This document shows positions 46,001-58,000 of a DNA stretch of 64,000 nucleotides, in pieces. Origin of the DNA: Undaria pinnatifida (Eukaryota; Sar; Phaeophyceae; Laminariales; Alariaceae). Where the stretch lies: assembly GCA_012845835.1 (NCBI GenBank), contig JABAKD010000026.1:11098334-11162333 (forward strand), in the 5' to 3' direction. A program made the position numbers and the translations under genes. The first letter of the stretch is position 1. Each line of letters opens with the position of its first letter. A model generated the notes under the pieces. The model saw only the letters and a list, made by a program, of their open reading frames with translations, was not told the DNA's origin and did no database searches.

Positions 46001-49000
46001 ACAAAACGTGAAGTGGACTCAGGTCCATGACTGGGTGCACCTTACGGCTTCCTCATGCCAAGAGCTCCACGCTTCAGGAAAACGACCCGGACGTCGCAAT
46101 CACGCATGAATCATATCATCCCCACGGAAGAGAAAGGACGCGGAGAGAGCAGTACTGTGTTACTGTAGTGTTGTATCCTAATGAGTTGGGAGTAAAGGCA
46201 AGTATTTCACGCATCATCAGCTAGCTGCTGCTGGATGGGATTGTATACGTTTTTTTGCCGGGAATAGTTCAAGGTACTCGTTCGCCTCGAAAACGCAGCA
46301 AGCTGTAGAAGACTCTTGACGACTTGATGGGTCTCGGCAACTCTTGTCTTCTTGTCCTTGTATTGTCGCGCCACACTCGGCACGTGGGACCTGTTTTGCT
46401 ACGTTGTGCTGGGCTGGTCACGCTGTGCCGTGCTGTGCCTGCAGCAGATGGTCAGTAGGTGGTAGATGACAACACATGCTAGCCAAGGGGCTGGGTGTGC
46501 TGGTTGTGTATTTGAGCAGAAACAGAAATATATACGCGTACTGTACGTAGGATTCTAAACTTGCCTCGTACTGCTACGAATAAGAAAAGGGCGCAAAAAA
46601 AGTCGGACCACGAAGCGAGGTGTAAAAGTTCGATGGCGCAAACATGGTGGACCTCGCCAACTCCGGGTATTCTTGCGTCAAACACTTGGGTTGTCGTGCA
46701 GCAGCTACTACGTGTGTTTTGATGGGGTGGGGGCTGAGTGTGTTACGCTGTGCTGCTCTGTCGTTGTGGTATTTTGTAGATGCTCGACGACAACATGCTA
46801 TTACTGCTGTAGCTCTGAAGAATTGGGGGTGAGTGTGCTTTGTGGTTCGAGCAGAAGATGCAGATGCATAGTACACGTGTAGTCTACCAACGTTAATACG
46901 CGTGTAGTCAACGACCGTGCTGCGTAGATATTATATGATACGTGTAAAATAAACGTGCACGTACGTGTTTGTACGAAGTTTTTGTAGTCGTATTATGCAG
47001 AAACCTGATAAAAACGTCCACAATATAAAAATTATCGGGAACGAATATCGGAAAAAATACCGTAAAAAATATATATCGGGAAGAAAAACGAAAACGATCT
47101 CTCAGAGCTCGAATCAGACTCGAAAGACAGTCGAAAACGAGCAAGGTATTCGAAAACACCGGGAAACCCGATTTAAAGTCACGCAAATGAGGGAGAAAAA
47201 GAAACTCAAACTAAGCAGCGCAAAAAAACACATATACAACTTGTCGAAACTCCACCCAGGATCGAAAAACAGTCAAAGCTGTGTGAGATAATCGTGAAAA
47301 ACGCAAAACAACGACGAACGGAAATGAAAATGAAGAGGAACGTGAAAGCAAAAATCCTAGGAAAGCGAAGAAAGCAAGGAACTCAAAGGAAGCGGGGGAG
47401 GTTCGCCGAGACGATTAGTCAGGCAAGCGTGGTCCGGGTGGGAGCTCTGAGAGCGCTGCAAGGTCCTCCAATCAATCGTGCCACGGACAGATTGCGTGTT
47501 GAAGTAATTGTATAGCGGATCCACATTTTTCGCGCACAGACACCGATACAGGTTTGTTTGCGCCGTCGAACTGTTCAATGACCCCGTCCACAAGCCGCCG
47601 ACCTGCCTGCCTAAATCTGGTCGAAATCCATTTTGACGCCCCCCCCCCCTTAATGTATATATATAATTGTTGGCCTCGATTGGCACTGACGCTGTAAAAC
47701 ACTCAATGTGTGTTGGGGTTAGCGCTGGTTGGCAACGACGGTGTAAAATATGCCAATCACTGCGTGAACTAGACAAACAGGGTACCATTGTTTTTTTGGT
47801 TGGCGGCCACCGTGATGGTTGTCGAGGTGGGTTATATGGTGCGGGGTGGAGAGCCCTAACTCCGCACAAGCGGAATGATCGCGTCACGTAGTGTGAATAT
47901 GCTAAGGCACCCACGAGGCGGTTGCGCAGTAATACCCATAGTGGCTACACCAGAAAACAAAGTAACTCATTGGCGCTGTCATCCATAAGCAAGAAGGTAG
48001 GCACAAGGGGCCGAAGTCCGTCTTACAAGCGGTTCTTGGAAGAATGCAGTTCGCCCTTCATGCGACTCGCCGAACATCTCACGGCGTTTCGCGCTTGGTG
48101 CAAGCAACGTCTGCTAGGTTAGTGAAAACCGGACGTGCTCCGTCCCGGCATATTAATAGTAAGGCACAAACTGAGTACACCCCCCCCCGCCCCCGCCCCC
48201 GGAAGCAGGAAAGGGACACGTTAGACAAACTGGAATAATTTATTGCATGAAAAAAGCGTAATGAGCGCCCAATACTCGGTCTCGAAAGGGGTGCGTGGCC
48301 AATGGGGCAATGACTAGGCAACAACTGAGTACCTTCCCCACTCCTGGCCGCCCCACCTACTGTGCTGCGCGTTTCGTAATGATACGATAGGTCCAACTCC
48401 CCACGCCCAACCCGAGCAACACATGAGTACGCCCCTCCCCGTCTACTCTGCTGCGTCTTTCGGAAAGTTAGGTCGAGGTCACCACACTCAACGCAAGCAA
48501 CAATTGAGTACGCCCCCCTCCCCCCAGGCCGCTCGGTCTGAAGTGCTGTTTTTTTAGTGTTAGGTTCAAAAATACTGCACTCGACGCCGGCTTCAAATAA
48601 GTACACCCCCCTTCCGCCGCCCCCGCCGGCCCCCGCGCCCTCTGTGCTGTGTTTCTCAAAATGTTGTGATAGATCCATCTCACCACGCCCAACGCGAGCA
48701 ACAAACGAGTACCCCTGTGTCCGCTGTGCTGTGCTATGTTGTGTCTTTCGGGACGTTTATGATTTATCCAACCCAGATTCAGCAGAAGCAACAAACCAGT
48801 ACCACCCCCCACCCCCCCCGCTGTGCTGTGTCTTTCGGAACGGTATGATAGGTCCAACTCACCACGCTCAACGGAGCTGAAATATTGTCGCTCGGCCAAT
48901 GGAAAGCCTGCGAAGCTCTCCGTGAGGCGTTTTCCGCGGCGGAGAATTGGAGCAGAGATTCAGCTCGGGGAGGGCGGCGCGGGTTTCCTGACGCAACCGG

Positions 49001-52000
49001 CAGGCGTTGCGCCGTCATTTTCTTGGACGAGGCGGACGGCCTCCTAGCCAGGTGAGCAAATCGTCACAACTAGTTTTTTTTCTGTTGGAGACATAGTTCG
49101 AGTATAACTGCAAGGAGCTTGGCCCTTCACTCCTTTAGCGCTTGGCCAGCTTTTTCTGCTACAAATCACTTGGTAATGGTGTGGGTTATTTTCAAGGAGC
49201 AAATCCCTCTAGGAGACATTGGCACGGGCACTGGTTGGGCCGGAGGTGGATGGGTGGAAATATCAGTTTCGTTTGAAGAACACATACGCGGAGTAACCGT
49301 TCACCACCCCCTCTGGTGCTGCGCTTGGGTTTTTTGGGGGCGAACTACTTGGCATTAATGTGGAATAGTTTTCAATTATGAAAGGGTTGACACGCGGGTG
49401 CGGTTGTAGTGATGGTAAAAAGGGAAAAAGGTATCCAACGTTTACACCACGCTTTTTTAGGTGAAGGCGATGGCCTTTGGGTGGACACCCGTATGTATCA
49501 TACCACCTTCAAGGTTTGCGTCGTATGTATAACGGGGCACTACACACCATGCACGGACAGTTTTGTCGACCAAGCAAAAACCAAAAAAAAATCTCCAACT
49601 CTCATTCTAAGGGGTTTATTCCCAATGGGAAAAACATCGAGAAAAATTGTCCAACTCGAGCTCCTCTGTTAGTTTGTAATTCTGAATGCAACCGCGTTTT
49701 GGTGACGAACAACTTAGAATGTGAATAGGACTCGAATCGTGCAACGTAACACGGGTTATGCCCATACAGGAGCTAACGCGGTGGTGCACGTGTTTGTTTT
49801 CCATTTTTTCCCCAGCAGGCGTGATCGGGACGGGGACAAGGCGGGGGGAGGGGACGGGGCGCGAGCACTGGCTCAGCTGCTGACGCTGATGGACGGCTTC
49901 CACAAGGCGGAGGGGTCGCATGTTCTTGTCTTCGGAGCCACGAACAGGTCACGAGAGATTTAAAATGCCTGGTATGTAGGTTGACGTAGATTGATGGCAC
50001 TCTTGCCCACTGGCGCAGAGCCGTCAAGGAGTAGCCCTCAAGGGAGACCCGTCAAGGAACTCCACATTAACGCTAGTATTTGAAATCTAAAGAGGCACTG
50101 ACGGGTGAAAACTAGACCGCCATCAAGCGTCCTCTTTGGTAAAAAGGGGGACCACCAGTTGATGGCACTTTTGCCCCTTGCTGGAGAAACGTTTGGCGGA
50201 GAGCCATCTGGGAATTACCCTCACTTGAATACTTCGGTTGACAGCTCTGTTTCCCTTTGACGGAGAGCCGTCAAGGGAGATCCGTCAGGGAAGTTATCAC
50301 ACTAAACTTGTATATTTGGTTGACAGCACTCTTGGCTTTGAGCCGTCAAGGAAGAACCCACACTGAGAAATGAGTATTTCGGTTGACGATAGTTTCCGGT
50401 GGTCATTACGTAAGCCGCGTAACTATTGAGATCGAGGACGTAAGTTCGAATCTAGCAAGGGACTCTTATTCTTACAAGTCGACAAGCCGAAAGCGCGAGA
50501 GCCTGAGTTGGCGAAATTCGATGCAAATCGAGCACACGTAAAAAGCTGAAAGGTGGGAACGCTGAACCCCATGCGCTATAAAAATTAAAGCAAGTTCCCG
50601 GTGGGGGAAGGAAAGACACCTCTGACCACGGCTTGTCCAGAAGGTCGCTCAGGGTAAAACATCTTACGAATTGAGACGGAGAGTAACTTTGATTACTAAA
50701 GAACTAAACAAAAGCAAATATTGATCCTTGACGGAGCCGGGGGAACGAATACATGTGGAATAGCGGGGGTAACAAGTGAGAGGCACCCGCTTCATTCGAA
50801 CCGCCATAACCGAACGGGATAAACTGAGAACTGCGGAGGGAAAAGGAAAGGTACGACCATGGAAGGACAATGCTAGTTCCACACCCGTATTAGTTCCGAG
50901 TGGCTTGGTCCCGTTTCAGAATTGCAAACCTCATCCGGCGCTAATTGTATGTACCACTCAAGGTGGAAATATCGTGAATGCTTATGTATTAATGTAGACA
51001 TAACCGGTCCTTACATTTACACCTATATGGTTAGTCCGCCGCCCGAAACGGTTGCGGTTCTGAAGCTTGTGCGTTTCCAAAGCACAAACCTCGCCTTCGT
51101 GCCATGATACTGTTTTGGATTCAAGGCTGGTTTGATGTTTTGTGTTGCTTGCCCGCTTGAATGAGCGGCCAACCTCTTGTGTAGGCCTTGCTATCTTGCG
51201 CGCGTGTTGCGGCTGCTGTTGCTGCTGCTGTTGTTGCTGCTGCTGCTGTTGCTGTTGCTGTGTTGGATTTGTTGTTGCTAGTTGTTGTTGCTGTTGTTGT
51301 TATTGTTGTTGTTGCTGTTGTTGTTATTGTTGTTGATTTTGTTGTTGCTGCTGTTGGTGTTGCTGTTGTCGGGTTTGTTGTTGCTGTTTTCGTCGTTCTT
51401 GTTATTGCTATTGCTGTTGTTGCGGTTGTTGTCGATGTTGGCGGTGGTGGTTTGGTGATGTTGTCGTTGGTGTTGTCGTTGCTGCTGTTGCTGCTGATGT
51501 TGTCGTTGTTGATGTTGATTTTTGTTTTGTTGGCGTTGTTGCTGATGCTGTTATCGACAGTGTTGTTGCTGATTCTGTCGTTGTCGACTTTGTTGCTGAG
51601 GCTGTTGTTGTCTATGTTGTTGCTGATTTTGTTGTTACTATTGTTGTCGTTTTCATATTTGCTTTCGTCGTCTCTGATGTCGATCTTATTGATGTTGCTC
51701 GTCTTACTCTTACTCTTGGTTGAACTTACAGCCACAACGCAAACCACAGGCTCAACGATCCAGAACGCCGACTTTAAAGCGTGCCGTACAGGGTTTCCGA
51801 TCGGGATGTGGTTCGCTTGAAATCCCGAGGGGGGGTCGCAAGTTGAAAAGAATGACGAAACTCTTGCGACAAACTAAAGTAGAGGCAATTAGCCACCGCG
51901 CAAGTAACCTGCGCCAAGTCTCACTTAACACCAACCAGCCCAGATGAGTTTATAGCCTAGTTTGCATGTACCTGGTAGGACTTCAGAGCGAAAGCATGTC

Positions 52001-55000
52001 TAAATTTGGGCTTAAATACACCGTCGGCCACACGAAGGGTTAACGCAGGCGTTCCTACGAGCTATGAGCTATACCAGGTTGGACCTTAATTATTCTTGAA
52101 GACTAAATGAAATGAAACTAGCCACAGCGTAAGTAACCGGACAATTAACGCCGACCCGACCAAACGGCTTTGTTTGTAGATTACTCTGTATCAAATTGTA
52201 CAGCATACCATCAGCTATTCCAATGCTTTGTTCGCGCGCCTCTCATCCCTCCGTTCTCCTTTGTCGGCCTCTCTCGGGCAGGCCGGCAGACCTGGACCCA
52301 GCTCTGCGTCGACCTGGTAGGTTTGACCGAGAGCTCGCGCTGCCCCCGCCCGACCTACGAGGAAGGGCGGACATCCTCCGACACCACCTCAAGGGTGTCA
52401 AGGTAACCGATCTTGCGGCGCGTCCTGTAGTAGGGGCAGGTCTGAGTGATCCCGTGGTAGGGGTTGCACGTTTTGGGCCATTGTACCATTGTAACAGGTT
52501 AAGCGCCTCAGCTGTGGCCCCCAGCGTGGGATGACTTCACTGTTCCGGCCAAAACTGTCGGTTAGAGTATGAAAACAAAATGTACGAGTGTAGCTGGTTC
52601 GGGACTGGCGCATAGAAATGTTCGGTCGCGTTGTTTGCGCGGACGATCGACTTCGAAGTCATGTTTCGGGTGTGATGACTGAGCTCCTAGTGTTAGGAGC
52701 TCCGACGATTCTTCGGCACCCCCAGCGTGGGATGGCTTCACTGTTCCGGCCAAAACATTTTCACACGGACGGCGGTCCTTAAATCATTTCCAGCTCCTAA
52801 AATGATCCAAATCTAACTCCAAGCGCTCTGTCCCCATGTCGCGAGTGCGGTGCTAACAGGCTTAACGGAGTAGCTCTCCAACAACGCTAGACTTTCAACT
52901 TGCTGTTTTTCAAGGTTGTCGGTTGTATGCCTAGGCGCGATGGGATTCTTCGTCGGGTTGCGCTGTTCATATTTTTCAAGGTCGTACAGTGAAATACAGA
53001 GGTTTTTGTTTTTAGTGGGGAGCCTTAGAAAGTTCAGGCGCTGCCCCTTACCGTAGCGCTTGTCTTACCGTTCGAGACGCTACACCGAGCAAGAAGTTTT
53101 TCGTTTCTGTGTTCGCCTCCCCCCCCCCCGGCCACCCCGTGAGAGCTGCGGCGGGTGTTTGACTCGTTTCGCCGAGCAATACTTCTTTTCGTATTTGTCT
53201 TCTTTTGCCCCCCCAGCTATTGAGCTGTGGGAGGTGTTGGACCTGTTTCCCTGAGATAGATTTGTTTTTCGTTTTTGTTTCCGCCCTCCCCCCCCTCCTA
53301 CAGCTGTGCACGGTGTATTAGTCCGGGAAGAATGATCGTTCTTCGAGGCGTCGTCCATGATTTCTTGGTTTTGGGTTTCATTTCATGAACACAGGTTGTT
53401 TTTTTTTGTCATTATTCCGTCATTTTGCTTTTAGGCTTTTTTGTTTTCGCTTACGTTACCCCGTCTTAATGCAAGCAATAATTGCCAAGGCTACGCCACT
53501 CTAGCTCCGAGCGATTTGTCACCAAGAAAACGTGGTTGCCGGCCCTGGGTCACAGTGAATAGGGGCGCAGCGGTACCCGCTTGTGCATTTGTGCTCGTTC
53601 GCTTTTTTGTACTTGGCATCTAACATTGTCTCACGAGGTTAACTTACCGTGCAAGTGAACACGGAGCACTGCGCCTCATCAAGCCGTCAACCCCATTGGA
53701 GCTGCACCCATATTTTGAGGAGAATGCACTTTAAACTATAGTATTAACAGTGTGGGCCGTTTACCGCAGTGGTAAAAGCGCTTCTCTCCTCCCCCCTCCC
53801 TCCCTCCCTCCCTCCCTCCCTCCCTCTCGCCCTCCTTCCCTCCCTTCCCCCCCCCCCCCCTCCCTCCCTTCCTCCCCAGGTGGCTGGAGGAGAGGGTGTG
53901 ATTGCAGCTGTGGCCTTGAAATGCGTGGGGTACGTTGGCGCCGACCTCGCCGCCCTTGCACGCCAGGCGGTGTTACATGCGGTCAGGTAAGCGTTTTGGT
54001 ATGGTATGGTATGGTATGATATGAGATACGTATATGTTAAATATTATGTTCGTTTTTTATTGGCTCGCTGCTGTCCGGCGGCCGAGTGTTTCTTCTCGCA
54101 CTTTTGGCAGCGGAGCAAGCTAGCCTGCCATGGTACATCATGAAGCATGTCTGGATATCGGCCGAGCTCCGTGGCGGCGCTCGGCGCATTATACGTCGTT
54201 TAGCTGGCTGTATTTGGCAAGGAATTGCGTTCCGCCTCCCTGAGACGAGCAGGTCATTTGGAACACCCCACATTGTGTTTCAAATGTTGATATTTAACGG
54301 TTTCGGTAAACGTTTTTTGTTTTCCAGAATGAAACTATTTCCAGAGTCAGAGGAAAAAATCGCGTCTGGTTCTGGGTTTCCCCCCCAAAATCCAGAACCA
54401 GAGGATTTTTGAGGGCTCTCGTTTTGGAAACTCAAGTTCCGGTTCAAAACCAGAACGAACCGGCCCCAAGATGTGGTGTATCAGTGTTTTAGTGTTGGAG
54501 AGCGCGCTGATGTGAATTACCCACACCACGTACCTGCAGCAGTACCTGTACCTGGATACACATCACAGACATTATTATAATAGCGCTTCAACCAACAAAC
54601 ATTTCACACCTCGTACCACCAGTAGCTAGCCGCAGCAACAGCAGCAGCAGCGAGACACGCGTGCAGTAGCGAACGCCCGCAAGGATGTGGGAGATGTGGG
54701 CCCCCTCAACGAAGGTTCGAATCGGTGCTGGCCCCCTACAATGGGCAAGGGACAGGAGAGCTGGGAGCGGGGGAGCTGGGTGCTGGTGCTGGGGAGAGAG
54801 GCTTACCAAGAGGGCCAGCTACAGCGACCGAGAGTCACAAAAGGGCTTTCGAACCTGAGGGTACCGCCGTGCACTCCCGCTGCGTGCTTTGTTGCTTTGG
54901 CAGCCTCTGCACAATCCTGTGTTTAGCACGGTCGTGGATTTCGCGAAGTAGCGTACCTGCTGCTGAAAACGTCTGGTATACCTGGCACGCGAATTGGCGC

Positions 55001-58000
55001 ACACCCACACACAGCTACGTATGTGGGAGAGTTGATTTTGATTTTGCCAACAACCACTGACACAGAGCCACTGCCTTATCTTATGTTTGAGCCGACCACG
55101 GGTACGCAGATCCTGGCCACATGCTGCTGCTACTGCTGCGTGCTTTGTCGCACACGCTGGTTATAGCTGTTTGGCTAGCCCCCTGCTGCTGACGTTCGTT
55201 CATTCCTCGGCCAGATGCACAAAGCTAAAACATAAAAAAAGAACATTTTGAAACCTCTCTGAACCCGGCCGATTTTTACACCAATCAGCACGAAACGTCA
55301 TTTGCCATTTCGTTCTGGAAAGCGAAGAAAAAACTGGTTCTGGAAATGTTTATTCTGGAAAACGAAAAATTATTTCAAAGCTGTATATATATTTTAATAA
55401 ACTTGAACAATTTTTTGTTCTTCGTTGTTTTGTTCCTAAAAAATGGCCCGCTACTCAACTAACCTCAGCAGCAGCACAGCAGCAGTAGCAGCAGCCGCCC
55501 GGACTAATTTAACCTCAGCACAACAGCAACAGTAGCAGCAACATACAGCAGTAGTAGCAGCAGTACACATGTAGATCGGATTAGTGTGGGGTTTGGGGAC
55601 GCGCCGCCCTGGGCAGTTTCGGCCTCGGATCTCGACGTGGGTGCGTAGGCATGGGTGCAGACAAGGGTAAACCGGCCTGCGCTCTCCCGCCGCGCGGGCG
55701 GCCGCTCGTCGAGGCTGGAGCGAAGGCGTCTACGGGCGTGGTTGACCCGGTGTGGTTTTCTTTCCCTTGGGGGGTAACTAGACGTGTCCGAATGTAAGGA
55801 CCGTTTTTACTTGAACAAAAACACATGTCCCGGTATTATATTTCCGGAGAGAGCGGATGCCAGCAGGAGGAGGCTGGGAGGTAGAGGCCGGGAGCAGCCG
55901 AGTGTTGGAACGAGCGCCACAGGGCACGGCTTGCATCTCTCCGCGCCGGAGACGGGGCTCACAGGGACGTAGAGGGGGGAAAGCTTGGAAGATGGCGCCG
56001 AGCGCGGCGAGGGGGGCAGGCATCGCGAGCGCAGCGTGCACGCGAGTCTCGACCAGGCCAAATATATGTTGTTTTTTTGCAGAATGGAACCATGGGTAGG
56101 ATTCAAGGATATATTACTCTGCTCATTAGCGATAGCCGAACTCAGGTTCATACACGGTGCTGCTGTGGCCAAAATCGGGTACAGTTCTATTTCAGCGCTC
56201 GCCACGCGCCCAGGACGCCATCTGATTGGCTGGGTGGATCGGTTCTAGGTAGATTCTAGGTTTGTTGCTACACATATCATACTGTACACACTACATTTCT
56301 GACCACATGCATCAAGTAGTGGCGGGTTCAGGCGAGAACGCTATCGATCTAGCTCTACTTTGTACTGGGATTAACGAGGAGTACATCGAGGTTTCGGTTC
56401 CCCTCAACCACAGCACCAAGGCGTTGAACAGTACCTCCAACTCAGGGAAAATCCTACCATGTACGCCACACATACCGAAATTGTTGCCTCCAATCAATTA
56501 ATTATTGTACACCATCCCAGAGCGACTGACATTGGCTGGTCAACCCTATCCATTACCACCGAGTGCAAAGACATGTAACGTACTATATAGCAACGAGCAC
56601 TATTCCACGTACGGTACACAGCATCCCCTGACCACTAATAAATAGGTTGCGCGTGCATAAGTACAACGTTCACCCGCCGCCATCACACTCTTCCCGCTGA
56701 GTACTACTCTTTCTTTGGAGGAATGCACTAGCTCATGCCACACGTTTCCTCTAAGAAGAGAGCACTGGGGTTTATCCATGTGAATACGCGTAACACCATT
56801 ATAGGTGGGAAAATATTTAGACGTGTGTTACCAGTGTCTCCCTTTTCGCCTTGCGACGCCCCCGAGATTTCATGTTACCCGCATCCCGAAGGGGAACCTT
56901 GTAGTATGGTGTGGTATGGTATGGTATGGTATGGTAGGTATGGTATGGTATGGTATGGTATGGTATGGTGTGGTATGGTGTGGTATGGTTTGGTATGGTG
57001 TGGTATGGTATGGTATGGTATGGTATGGTATGGTATGGTATGGTATGGTATGGCATGGCATGGTATAGTACGGTACGATATGGGGAGGCATGCTACGGCA
57101 GGTGTAGCCCTTGTGGGAAAATAAAAAAAGTAGGCTGAGGAACTTACCTATAGCGCTGGAACCCCATTTTCGGTTTTGACGTGATTGTTGGTTCATACAT
57201 ATATATGTATGCCATGGGGCATTTTTGATCGGGTTGGGCTTTGATTTTGGTGTCAGTCAGCGATTTTTGATGAGGTACAGAGCTCCTCAAATGAGAACCG
57301 TTAGAAAAATGAGGTGCTAGTCCTGCCATAGCACGCGCCTGAGCGTTATTTTCAGGCCTTCTTTACGGGTCGGGTCATTTCTCGCGGGTCGGGTCTGGCC
57401 AGGGTGACCCAACCTGGCCCGACTGACCTGGCCCGACCCGACCGGTAATATTTAATCTGACCCGACCCGACCCGACCCGACCCGACCCAACCCGTGATTT
57501 TTCGAATGCCGTCTGGGCCGACCCAATTTGCCCTCCCGCGAGATACCCTTGGATCGGGTTATGACTCGTGAACAATTCTGAACCTTGGAAAAAGCAGTGC
57601 TACTCCTGTCGTAGCACGCGCCTGAGCTTTATTTTCAGGCCTTTTTTAAGGACGAGTCGGATCATTTCTCGCGGGTCGGGTCCTGCCAGGGCGACTCGAA
57701 CCGACCCGAAAAAATTTAAGAGCCTCCTGACCCGCCCCGAGTCGACCCAATCCGCCCCTACCCGACCCAACTGGTGAGATTTCTAATACCATTTCTAATA
57801 CCGCGTGAGCCGCCCCGACTCGACCCAATCCGCCCCTAGCCGACCCAACTGGTGAGATTTCTAATACCATTTCTAATACCGCCTGACCCGACCCTAGTCG
57901 CCCGCCCCCCCGCGAGATACCCTTGGGTCGGGTCATGACCCTTGTAAAACTTATTTTTTCTTTTTCTGCCATGTGTTTACGTTTATCTCGCAGACTAAGG

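Larger units (their letters stand above)
49948..52281 (+). other. Intron 6 of the AFG2-like gene
   Basis: Contents: diverged repeats of gccgtcaagg / ttgatggcactcttg phrases (49,980-50,390), the SINE copy 2 (50,395-50,655), a non-repetitive stretch (50,660-51,110), and a TTG/CTG-type trinucleotide array (51,190-51,720). Confidence 0.6.

Noticed and set aside
51121-51820. 208-210-residue ORFs rich in Leu/Val or Asn/Thr
   Set aside because: They translate the TTG/CTG trinucleotide array inside intron 6 of the AFG2-like gene.
56262-56501. Possible extra exon reading [19 protein letters not shown] in intron 8
   Set aside because: No splice sites with phase 2 in and out, and exons 8 and 9 already join in frame; both strands look equally protein-like.
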